From assembly GCF_003597395.2 (NCBI RefSeq), contig NC_133771.1, positions 52,210,339 to 52,274,338 on the forward strand: a stretch of 64,000 nt of DNA. The letters are read 5' to 3'. This stretch comes from Chelonoidis abingdonii. Lineage: Eukaryota > Chordata > Testudines > Testudinidae. Under the pieces are notes generated by a model. The model was not told the DNA's origin, did no database searches, and was given only the letters and a program-made list of their open reading frames with translations. Of this stretch, positions 44,985 to 54,690 are shown piece by piece (the first letter of the stretch is position 1; each line of letters begins with the position of its first letter). Both the position numbers and the translations under genes were made by a program.

Positions 44985-45260
44985 ACCTTCATGTCTATTT
45001 TACCTCACCTGGAAACTGGTAAGCTGCCCTTGATTTACAGGAATGCATACTTTCATGTGGTGGTACATCCTGGCCCCAGAAAATACCTTTGATTCATTGT
45101 TAGGAACATGCGCTATAGTATTGCCTTTTGGTCTATCCTCAGTCCCAAGAGTGTTCACCGAGTGTATGTCAGTATGGGCAGTAATGCCCATCTCTGTTGT
45201 TCCAGCATTCAAGTTTTCTTTACCTGGATGATTGGTTAGTCCAAGGAACATCAAAAGATC
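44985..45260 (+). pseudogene. DIRS-like reverse transcriptase remnant
   Basis: Frames around 45040-45240 give YFHVVVHP-like, then LPFGLSSVPRVFTECMSV, the DIRS RT block 'LPFGLSSAPRVFTKxM'. The catalytic block is present as LDDWLVQG in another frame (about 45223-45246) following a one-base deletion, so the aspartates are still encoded. The usual 'IQVFLYLDDW' context reads 'FKFSL..' before the frameshift. The alignment is interrupted downstream by the DNA transposon at 45558. Confidence 0.85.
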
Positions 45261-47641
45261 ATGTCTGATACAGCAGCAGCAGCAGCATGAGAGAAAAAAA
45301 TCTCTAATCAGGGGCAGAAGTTAAATGCAGTGAAATCTACATTACTACCAACACAATGAATAAGATTCATAGGGGCAGGTTTCAATGCCACAATGAATAG
45401 ATTTACCTCCCGATGGACAGGTTTGAATCCATAGTCACCCTTTGTGAAAGTCTCAAGCCAGATATGAGGACATCAGTGTATCCTAGCCTCCAGCTCTTGG
45501 GACACATGGTCTCCTTCATATACATAACTAAGCATGCCAAATTTCACCTTGTATGTACTCATGAGGGAATTCTGTGCCAAAAAAATTAAAAATTCTGCAC
45601 AGAAAAAATTAAAGTTCTGTGCACAATATTTTAAAATTCTGTAAGTTTTATTTGTCAATAAATAAATATAGAGGTCCCAACATGACAGCGGAGCACAGGC
45701 CACTGGCTGTATGAAGTGAGAGATCACCCTGAAGTCCCTCTCCTCTTCCAGAACATAGATTCAGTGATGATGATGCACCTGATCCTGAAACAGCACAAGG
45801 GCTGGGCCTGCCCCAGAAATACCCTGGGGCCCTGCCCCTCTGTGACAGGTGCACCAAGTGTGCAGCAGGCAGGTCAACCTGACAGGATTCAAATGTGGAG
45901 GGGATCCAGGTGTGGGGTGAGAGGGTTCTGTGTGGGACAATCTGAGTACAGGCAGCTCAGTGGGGAGTCTAGATGTGAGGGCACAGAAGCTTGTTGGAGA
46001 GGCTCCAGGTGCACGGGCAACAGGACTCTAAGGGGCTTCCAGGTGAAGGTGAGTGGGGCTCAGCAGGGCGTGCTGGGGGAGTGGGGCTTTGGGAGTGGAG
46101 GTCTTGGTGCAGCTAGTTGAGGATCAGTGGGGTAGGCGTCTCAATGTTGAGGTTCAGGGTGGTGCAAAGGAATGGGGTTCATCCAGGTGGGGCTTTGAAT
46201 GCAGGGAGCTCAGTGGAGAGTAGAGTTGAGGATCTGGGTACAGGAGGACTCCAGATGCAGGGGTTGAGGTTCAGTGGGTTGGCATATGGGTATGGAGGGC
46301 TGGGGGGGTTAGATGCACAAGGTGAGGTTTGGCAGGGGGGCAGGTATGGGAGGTCTGGATGCACGGGGATTGGACAGATGGGGGATCAGGTACTTGTATA
46401 GTGACCTCTCCCCCCACAGCTGAGGAGCAATAGGGGCAGGAAGCAAGGGAGGTGTCATAACCAGATAGCTAAGGGTTAATGTTTCTTTTACCTGTAAAGG
46501 GTTAACAAAGGGAACCACACACCTGACCAGAGGACCAATCAGGAAACCGGATTTTTCAAAAGCTCAGGGAGGGAATTTTTGGGGTGTGTGCCTTTTGTCT
46601 GTCTCTCGGCTATGAGAGGGTTCTTCCTATCTTCAAGCTTCTAATCTTCAGTTTCCAAGTTGTGAGTACAAAGGTAAAAAAACAATAGGCTTTTATTGTT
46701 TTTCTGTATTTACATGTGTGTAGTTTGCTGGAATGTTAAATTGTATTTCTTTTTGAATAAGGCTGTTTATTCATATATTTTCTTAAAAGCAATAGCCCTG
46801 TGTATTGTCACCTTGATGCAGAGATCATGTTTATGTGTTTTTCTTTCTTTTTATATACAGCTTTCTTTTTAAGACCTGTTTGAGTTTTCTCTGGGTAGGC
46901 TAGGGAATGAAGGGAAGGGAAATTCTCTTTGTGTTAACTTACGAGGCGTGAAGAACATGGAGGCGGACGGTAATTGCCCTCTCTGTTTTGCATTCAAAAA
47001 GTTTAAGCTACAGTATCGCCCAGGATAACCCAGGGAGGGGAGCTGGGGATGAGATAAAGAGGAGACAAGGAGGGGGAGTTATTCCCTTTGTGGTAAGACT
47101 CAGGCTTTCGAGTTTGGGGTCCCCCAGAGAAGGTTTTGGGAGACCAGAAGGGAGTCAGGCCCTCGGAAATTCCTGGCTTGGTGGCAACGACGTATCAGAG
47201 TATAAGCTGGGAGATTAAACTGAGAGGCGTCCATTGCTAGCTTCTCAGTTATGACGCTAAGTTCAAATCTGAGTAGGAACAACTATGATATCGCGTCGGC
47301 ACAGTGCCAGAGTGAACGAATCCAGAAGCCAGAGGAGTTATTAGTATTTTCTTTCTCTGCTAGGGGCGTTTTAACAGGAGAAAGAGGTTTGGTTTCTAAA
47401 GGAGCAGAGAGAAAGTTTGCCTCTTGCTCTGTTCTTCTTCTGCTCAGTGTTGCGTGCATCTTTTAAGCAAGGACCATTAAGGGACAAAAGGGCTTGTTGT
47501 TAAACAATAGCACCTCCTTGGGAGTCAGAGTATCGCCCCAGCAAAACACACTACAGGTAAAGAGTAAAGTCGGTTTTACTTAAGTTATATTGACATATGA
47601 AAGGTTAGCTAGAAAGAGAACAGAAAAAACACAAGGCACGG

Positions 47642-48268
47642 TTGCTGGGCAGACCCAGAGAACAACAGAAGCCAGCAGGTTCCCCAAAGACAATAACACG
47701 CAGAAGCACCCAAACAAAAGAAAGCAGGAAGCCATGCACTACCAAGGATTGCCGTGAAACAAGAAGAGCAAAACTGAGATGCAAAGGGAACATATCAATA
47801 GACAGCGACTGCACGCGCGACAACCTGAAAAAAAGAGAAAAGAGGCGCAGTGGCAGAAAAAAGAAGAACCAAATTCAACGACTGGCAGACCTAAGCAAAA
47901 GAGAACAGGCACCAACAGATGCAGGCCCACCAAGAAAACAACAAGAAGAGGATTGCAGCCCACAGAAGACAGATAGAACCCCAGAGGGAGAAAACAACAA
48001 GAGATGGAAAAACAAGAGGGACCCACCGGCAGGCCTCGGAATTAGAACGGCTAAGCAACAGAACCCAACCAATTCCCTAACAACCCTTCGCCAGAATGAC
48101 TTCCCCAGCACAAAGAAGAATTTTCCCACCTACAAGGCAGTGATGACCACTGAGGCCTTCTTAGAAAATTTTGAAAGGGCCTGCATTGGGTACAGCATCT
48201 CTGAAGACCAGTACATGGTAAGCTTGAGTCACAGCTCAGTGGACCCTTATGCAGAAGTGTGTGGCTGA
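47642..48268 (+). pseudogene. Gag-like frame of LTR retroelement
   Basis: An open frame of 208 codons. Its first 150 residues are extremely rich in Lys, Arg, Gln and Thr and probably not the original gag N-terminus. Near the C-terminus, FPTYKAVMTTEAFLENFERA and EDQYM match the start of the capsid-like region of Gypsy-type Gag related to SCAN domains (family resemblance from memory). The frame stops shortly after, and downstream gag is present only as scraps. A single decayed copy, unlikely to be expressed. Confidence 0.6.
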
Positions 48269-48950
48269 AATGGCCAAGGACAAAGAACGTATTTAAAAAC
48301 TGTTTCAACACCAAGGCCAGATACAGAATGGGGATACCCCGGATCATGCCCGGTCCGGCTTATTCGAACCAAAAGTGAAACAGGATGTGCATTTCCAACA
48401 CGGCCTACCTACGTTGGGAAAGAATTATGAGGCCTGGAAGTCAGGAACCCAATGTTAAATCCCTGAATAACTGCACCTCCTCATCCAAGACTGCTCCATT
48501 TGTATGTGTTCCTGAGACATACACAGTACCATACAAGATAAAAAACAAAATCTCACCCGAGGTGGGGGAAATTGAGCCAAATGGATGAAGTGCTGCAGAA
48601 CAAAGAAAAACCACTGCCAAGTGGGAATGAAATACCCCAGGGGCACCCGACAATAAACCCTACACCAGCGAGGGCAACCCATGACACCCTCCTACAACCC
48701 AAGGAAAGCCACAGACACCCTAACTCTGTTCCACCTCACAGTCTCCAGTAACAGCTCACGCTTCGCGACCCAGTGGACCGTGTCCAGCGTGCAAGATCTA
48801 TATGTGTAAGAACTGGGACTAATAAAGGCCAACTGCCCAAAGAACCCCACCCGGGGGCAAGTCATTACACCACCATGCACACCAAAGATCCAGCCCATGC
48901 CTCTCAATCGCCCTTGAGCAAGGGAATATCTCTGAGAGGGCAGAAAGAAG

Positions 48951-49510
48951 GTGACGCGATGGAGAGGGACTAGCGGGCACAGTGCAGCGATCCACCAATG
49001 CCGTTCCGTGGATCCAATGGACATTCAACACAAAAGGTCCAAAGTGACCATTTACCCCTTCATGTCACAAGCTGTGGACTTGCCTACAGCTGAACTGCCT
49101 GTCCAGTACAAAGGCTGGTCAGGAATGTGGACTTTTGCAGTCTATGACAATTATTCCATCCCCATGCTACTGGGGGAAGACTTGGCCAACCAGGTGAAGT
49201 GGGCCAAGAGAGCAGGAATGGTTACACGCAGCCAAACCAGGCAAGCTTCCAGACCCATTCCTGTTCCTGAGCCGTCCACAGGGAACCCGTCTGTGTTACC
49301 AGAGACCCAGACAGAGGTAGTGGACCCGGATCCCCTGCCAACGGCTGAACCAGCCACAGCACTTCCAGTCCCAGGCCCGGAACTGGAACAACAACCAGCA
49401 CCAGCAATTGCAACCACATCTTCAACCTCAACACTAGAGGGGGCCAGCGAGCCTGAACTGGAAGAACCAACAGACAACCATACCGAAGAGGCTCAGCCAG
49501 AGCCTGAAAT
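48951..49510 (+). pseudogene. Protease/pol N-terminal remnant of LTR retroelement
   Basis: Frame of 187 codons, the last of which lies at the junction with the flanking repeat. It includes VQYKGWSGMWTFAVYDN and PMLLGEDLANQV, matching the C-terminal part of the Gypsy-type aspartic protease ('VLLGxDL') and the start of pol, followed by a Pro/Glu-rich linker. The expected DTG active site upstream is not visible, so the protease is broken. Truncated at 49510 by the insertion boundary. Confidence 0.65.
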
Positions 49511-49904
49511 GTGACCTCTCCCCCCACAGCTGAGGAGCAATAGGGGCAGGAAGCAGGGGAGGATGCTGAGCTCCTGCAGCTGGAAGAGGTTTCTGGGGGT
49601 TGGTCTGATGCAGTCCCAGCCATTCCTTGCACAGGAAAAGAAAGCCCCATTCTTTCCTGCCTCCAAGTCAGCTGGGACTAGCAGAGTAGGAGCCATCAGC
49701 TGGGGTGTCCCCAACCCTGCGGTGATTTACCTCTCCAGGTGTCTAAAATGGCATATCTATGCTGTTCGGGAGGGGTGCATGACCGCTCTTGCAGCTTCCA
49801 TTTGCTTACCTGTCAAAAAGTCATTTTTCTGCAGGGAAGCAAAGAAACCTGTGGGGGCCATGAATTCTGCGCACACACAGTGGCACCAGATTCCCCCAGG
49901 AGTA

Positions 49905-50640
49905 TCAGCCATCTGCAGGCCTGACTTCACTCAGCATACTGTCCAAGTAAACACTGGATACACTGATTTGAATAGCTTCTCAGGTGCTTGAGTCTCCGAA
50001 TTGGTGGATGGATCCCCAGAACATCAACACAACCGGAACCAGACCATGACTCTTCCAGCAGATGTCTCCACCGTGGGCTGGGATGCTCATCTTGGAGATA
50101 GTCAAGATTAGGTGTTATGATCAACACAGGTGACTACTCTCCATATAAATATAGTCGATCTTTGAGCCACTTGATAGTAATTAATATCTTGCAAACCTGA
50201 CATCAAGAAATCAAATGATTCAAGCTCCTACAGACAGGAACTGCTATGTTTTATCTAACCATGAAAGGGGGTTGGAGGTCAACTCAGCATTGCCAAGAAA
50301 CAATTTGATTGTGGAACTTCTGCATAAGAAATAATATTTTTCTAAAAGCATTTTAGTTTCCAGTGCTGAAAAATACTATGGTGGACTCTCTCAGCAGACA
50401 CTTTATAGACTACTTATGATGGTTTAAACAAGAATTCTACAAGGTATTTTCCATGAATTGGGACTCCTGGTAACAAACCTTTTTACAGCAAACAAATAAC
50501 AAATGCAGAAGGTTCTGCTGCAGGACAGATCACAGCCTGGGCTCCATAACAGATAACTTTCTGGTCAACTCATCTACTATATGCATTCCTTCTAGTTCCT
50601 TTAACACCAAAGGAAATCAAGGAGCTGAAGAGACAAAGGA
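49905..50640 (+). pseudogene. DIRS-like RNase H remnant
   Basis: Continues the DIRS pol after the nested transposon. Blocks include 'GWDAHLGD'-like sequence near 50078-50100, DSLSRHFID at about 50380-50410 (canonical 'ADxLSRxF'), and NKCRRFCCRT...SLGSITDNFL at about 50500-50565, matching the 'NxKxxxFxSR...xLGxDAF' region. Numerous frameshifts and stops. Confidence 0.75.
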
Positions 50641-51039
50641 ACCATGATCCTCATAGCATCTGCCTAACCAAGGCAATATTAATACATGGACCTAATTCAA
50701 TTCTCAATTTGACCAGCCATATGTCTGTCTCTAATTGAGAGCCTTTTATCTCACAACCAAGACAAGTCACTGCACCTCAACCTGCAATTTCTCCATTTTA
50801 AGGCTTGGATGATCTCTTGATGAGTAATTCTGAAAAATAAATCTGCTCTCAAGATGTCCAAACCATTTTGGCCAACAGCAGAAAGGTCCCCATTAGAGCC
50901 GTTTATGAGGTGAAATGGACAATGTTTTCGGTCTGGGCTGAATTGCATCAGTAATCATATTGTCACAGTGAGAGATGCATATCAAACTATCTATTACATT
51001 TCAAATCTTCTGGAGTCTCAGTTAATTCAGTGAGAGTCC

Positions 51040-51990
51040 ACCTATCAGCAATTTCTACATTACACCTGCCTGTGGATGGATTTCTCAATCTTTTCACATC
51101 CTTTGGCAACTAGATTTTTAAAGTGACTTAATATATATTTACTCTATGTTCAATCCACTTCCATCATGGGATCAGATGTGATATTGTCACTCTTAATTGA
51201 TTCCATCTTTGAACCTTTGGCAACAGCATCTTTGCCATTGGTATTAATAAAAACAGCATTTTTGGTTAAAAAAAAGTACTTCTGCAAAAAAGGGTGTGAG
51301 AACTTCAGTCTCTAAGCACTGACACTCCTTACAAGTGTATTTCATAAACGCAAAGTCTCTCTCAGGCCACACGCTAAGTGTATGCCTAAGGTTGTTTCCA
51401 CCTCAGTCCAACCATATATCTTCCAGTGTTCTTTCTGAAACCTCACTTTCAATGAGGCGGAGGAGAATCTTCATACCTTGGATGTTCAAAGGGCTTTATC
51501 CTTTTTACCCAGACTGTAAAAATTCTTTCAGGTGATCGCCTAGATGTTTTTTCTTGTAGACTGTGGTGAAAGGATTAAAAGGCAACACAGTTCAGTATAT
51601 ATCACAATGGATTTCTGACTGTATCAAGCTCTGTTATGATCTAGCTACAATCTCCTCCACCTCTACAGATAACAACTCATTCTACTGAGATTCATTCCAC
51701 TTTGATATCCTTATTCAGTAACATACCTATAGTGGACATTTGTAAAGCAACAGTGTTGTTGTCGGTATGTACCTTCTGCAGATTACACAATTACTCGAGC
51801 TTCCTGAGTTGATGTAAACTTCAGCATGTTGCTGATGCAGTCCCTTTTCAAATAACCTGAGGTTAATACTGCTTGAATACAAAATCTGTTCCACCATTTC
51901 CATTCCTGCTAATAAAGCCCTCATATACCATAAGCATGGAGAAATGAGGGAGGCTTGACTACTGCAGTCCTCCAAGGTAACTTCCCCAAT
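51040..51990 (+). pseudogene. DIRS-like tyrosine recombinase remnant
   Basis: Successive frames give LPVDGFLNLFTSFGN, FEPLATASL, KVSLRPHAK, AEENLHTLDVQRALSF and YDLATISSTST, in the order of DIRS recombinases. The conserved HxxR motif reads HSTE (51678-51689), so the catalytic arginine is lost. Replacement of an integrase by this enzyme is the defining trait of DIRS elements, which integrate without target duplication. The element ends near 51995. Confidence 0.8.
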
Positions 51991-51995
51991 TCTCA

Positions 51996-52640
51996 CATTG
52001 CACCACTCAAGTCCGTTCATTATGAGACATCTGATCTTCATTGTTTGCAATGTCACCTTCCCACCCACTTAACTTTTATACTGACTCCAAACTTTTTCCA
52101 CTTCCTATTCTTACTCCTCATTATCAGTTTCAAGGATCTGCACAGCTTTATCTTTTCCTCAGTCTCCTCTTTCTCTTTCCACCATTTCCTTTCTTCAGCC
52201 CTAGACATTGTCAACTTGCTCATCTTTTGGTTTCCTTTTTCCACAAGCATCTGCACATTTACTCACATTATTCTTTGTCTACAATATTCTCCCTGATCCT
52301 GTGCATGAGACAACCTCAATCATCTTCAGGTCATTTCTCAAGATTCACTTCTTTCAGTCTCAGAAACAGAAGGGACACATTTACTTCAGCCAATTTGTGT
52401 TCAGAGTGGTCAGGACCTCAGTTTTACATTTAGTCAGAAAAACAGTTTATTTCATCTTCTTCCCTTCTGGATAGTCTGTGTTTCTTCCTTGTTTATTTTA
52501 TAGTTTATCTCTACATCTTCTCTGGACCTAAGCTATTTTCTCCTACCCTACCCTGTATATGCTAGTCCTTCCTCTACCCTCTTTCTCGTGCCATCTCTTC
52601 TGGCTTCTTCACACTATTGTGTACAACAAAATAAAGTTTA
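51996..52640 (+). repeat. Pyrimidine-rich stretch, possibly an L2-like tail
   Basis: Strong C/T bias on the plus strand. A frame near 52270-52360 (NILPDPVHETTSII..FLKIHFF) resembles the C-terminal 'NxLPxxV...FKxxLKTxLF' motif of L2-clade ORF2, but weakly. Open frames of up to 130 codons reflect the base bias. Confidence 0.35.
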
Positions 52641-52827
52641 TTAGAATCCTGTCTCTGTAGCAACTGTATGCCATTGCCTTAGGAAACTGCATTGTAGGAA
52701 CTATTATTCCATCATCCCACCAACTTTGCTTTATGCAAGGTCTGCTAAAAACAAGTCGTCTAAAAGACAACCTGATATAAAAAAGGTGCCCAAAGACTCA
52801 AGGGAGGAGGGATGTATGGTATAGCAA

Positions 52828-53735
52828 ACACATAGTGGGATTCACAAAAGGACTTCAGTGCTTAAAGTATCAGGCGCATACATACAAAATGTAGATGCTT
52901 CAAATGTTTGCTCAGCTGCCACCTAATCTTGTAAGTGCTTAAGTTTCCATTGGTAAAGTCTTTCTGGCACCTAAATTTCTGCCAGTGGGCATATGCACAA
53001 CTGCCTCAGTCCTGACATTATGAGAAGTTTGGTGCCTAATTCATCCCAGAGGGATTCACAAGCTAGGTTTTCCCCTGCTTGCCTCCCAGGGGGGCTCTGA
53101 TTTGATAAAAATGCTCAGAGGCTGCCAAAAAGCAAGTCTACTAGATCAGGCCATGCACAAAGAAAGAACAGCCACCAGAGGTGGTGGTGCTTTCCTTGCA
53201 TCTGGTAGCTTGGTAGTTAGTGCATTCACACAGGATGTGGGAGTCCCCACTTCAGATTTCCACTCTGCCTGATGTGGACCAGGCACTTGAATCCCCCATG
53301 AGTACCCTGCAATGGGTATCCTCTCAATCTCTCCTCTTGAAGCTGTTCCCCTTTGTGTCAAATACTTAAATATACATTACACCAGGGACTTGAACTTGGG
53401 TTCCACATGTCCTAGGTGAGTGCCCTAACCACTGGACTAAATCAGTCTCACTTGCTATTGTGCAATGAATATTCAAAGTGGAACACCTTCAACAGGCAAA
53501 ACGGAGAAACCCATCCCAGAATACTCCAGTGCTTATAGCACACACCTGAGAGGTCAAAACCTGGGTTAAAGTCCCTGCTCTATGTCAGGTGTGTGTGGGG
53601 GGAGTAGACATGAACCTAGATGAGTGCCCTAAACTGGGTTATTGGGGAGAGGGGTACATCACCTCATATTTTTCTTGAAATAACACTGACCTGGCTTAGG
53701 TGCCTAACTCCAAGAGGCTCATGGAATGTATATAT
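52828..53735. repeat. Repeat with several tRNA-like segments in alternating orientation
   Basis: Within about 0.9 kb, segments resembling a tRNA with 'agtggttagggcactcacct' and 'aagttcaagtccc' features appear repeatedly: plus at 53212-53275, minus at 53278-53330 (B-box part) and 53375-53445, plus at 53525-53590, minus at 53600-53640. The left end GTGGGATTCACAAA and the right 'ctaactccaagaggctcatgg' could be element ends. Class unknown; it may be a composite of SINE heads or a DNA element. Confidence 0.45.
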
Positions 53736-54409
53736 TCAAAACATCTCAAGAAACAGTTGCTATACAGGTAAATAATTGTTTTTTGTTTGAATAGTTATCC
53801 GCATATGCATTCCACTGTGTGACTCACAAGCAGTTTCCTTCCAGTGGAACTTAATATTCCTCCTTCTGCTCAGGCTGGAAAGTAATTGTATGGGAAAATG
53901 TTGTGCAAAGCAGCCATTTTCCCTTTCCCTGGTCACATTCTCTTTCACCTATCTGCTACATGGGCACTTTGTGGAGGAGACACAAGTATCTCATGTGCAA
54001 CCACTTTTCCTTCCTCTTCATGATCCTACCACTGTTTTACCCAAGGGTGCGCTCTCCCTCCCCACTGTTCAGCAAGTTTGGAGGAACACAGGGCTCAGAA
54101 TAGTTTTTAAATTACCCAATTAGTTTTGTTTTTATAGTCCGAGAACTGACCCCAGTAGCAACTGTATATATTTATTTTCTTCACCACTGTTCCAGTTCTT
54201 TGATTGTGGTTGTGTTTCAAATTCACTCCTTATTGGTCCTAATCCTGCCTGTGGATCTGTTGGCACAGATCCCTGCACTTGTGCACAGTCCCATTGACTT
54301 CATGTTGGCCTTATATTAGACATTTTTCTTAATTATATATCTGGTTTTGAGAGCACTAGCTGTAAAATATTGACCAAAGGATCAAGAAGTTCCTGATTAC
54401 CTTTATTAC

Positions 54410-54690
54410 AGTGGGGCAAAAGGCCCTAACAGAGGTCAGGGCTTTACTACAGTAGGTGCCATATAAACACATAAAGAGATATTCCTTGCCCCAAAGAGTT
54501 TAAAATCTAATAGACAAGACAGGCCAATGGTGAGAGAAAGAGGAAATGTCTCCATTTTACAGCTGGGGAACTGAGGTACATAGAAATTCAGTAACTCACC
54601 CCAGGTCATCTAAGCTGTCAGTGAGAGCTGGAAATTGTACTCGAGATGGATCTAGAATCTGAGTCCAGCACCTGGAGCACAAGACCAGCC
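54410..54690 (+). repeat. MIR/core-SINE
   Basis: Well-preserved landmarks: 'ggtgccatataaacacataa', 'ccccaaagagtttaaaatct', then 'tctccattttacagctgggg', 'aactgaggtacatagaaatt' and 'gagagctggaaattgtactcg'. This is the MIR core and its amniote 5' extension. Confidence 0.75.

Larger units (their letters stand above)
46453..49510 (+). mobile_element. LTR-retroelement fragment: 5' LTR, leader, gag-like, protease-like
   Basis: Starts exactly at an LTR terminus (TGTCATAACCAGATAGCTAA) and ends in mid-coding sequence; no 3' LTR exists. Order: LTR, leader (about 47130-47600), Gag-like frame (47642-48268), a degenerate zone, protease/pol-like frame (48951-49510). A 52-bp direct repeat with one mismatch flanks it (46401-46452 and 49511-49562), far longer than the 4-6 bp made by LTR integrases. 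The LTR family is shared with 35634-36428 and 1338-3313. Confidence 0.85.
45558..49902. mobile_element. TA-flanked (Tc1/mariner-like) DNA transposon, itself interrupted
   Basis: Inverted ends CTCATGAGGGAATTCTGTGC (45558) and complement of CTCCTGGGGGAATCTGGTGC (ending 49902), with TA at both junctions (45556-45557, 49903-49904). Excising it with one TA restores the DIRS frame, which fixes the boundaries. Without the nested LTR fragment (46453-49510) and one copy of its flanking repeat it is about 1.2 kb. A degenerate G-rich minisatellite fills 45880-46400. No transposase was recognised; superfamily assignment rests on the TA duplication alone. Confidence 0.75.
43355..51995 (+). mobile_element. 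DIRS-like retrotransposon, decayed, with nested insertions
   Basis: A plus-strand element with 5' sequence 'tctccttcgagtgattgtgc' (43360), then Gag-like (about 44047-44200), RT (44985-45260), RNase H (49975-50640) and tyrosine recombinase (51040-51960) remnants. That order (gag, RT, RH, YR instead of an integrase) is specific to DIRS elements. Three insertions interrupt it: a hAT MITE (43572-43904), a Penelope-like scrap (44590-44656) and a TA-flanked DNA transposon (45558-49902). When the DNA transposon and one TA are removed, the reading frame runs on through HLVCISHLQA. Catalytic residues are partly lost and stops are frequent, so it is dead. Confidence 0.85.

Noticed and set aside
45270..45288. 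CAG trinucleotide repeat
   Set aside because: Only about five units, inside DIRS pol remnant; unremarkable.
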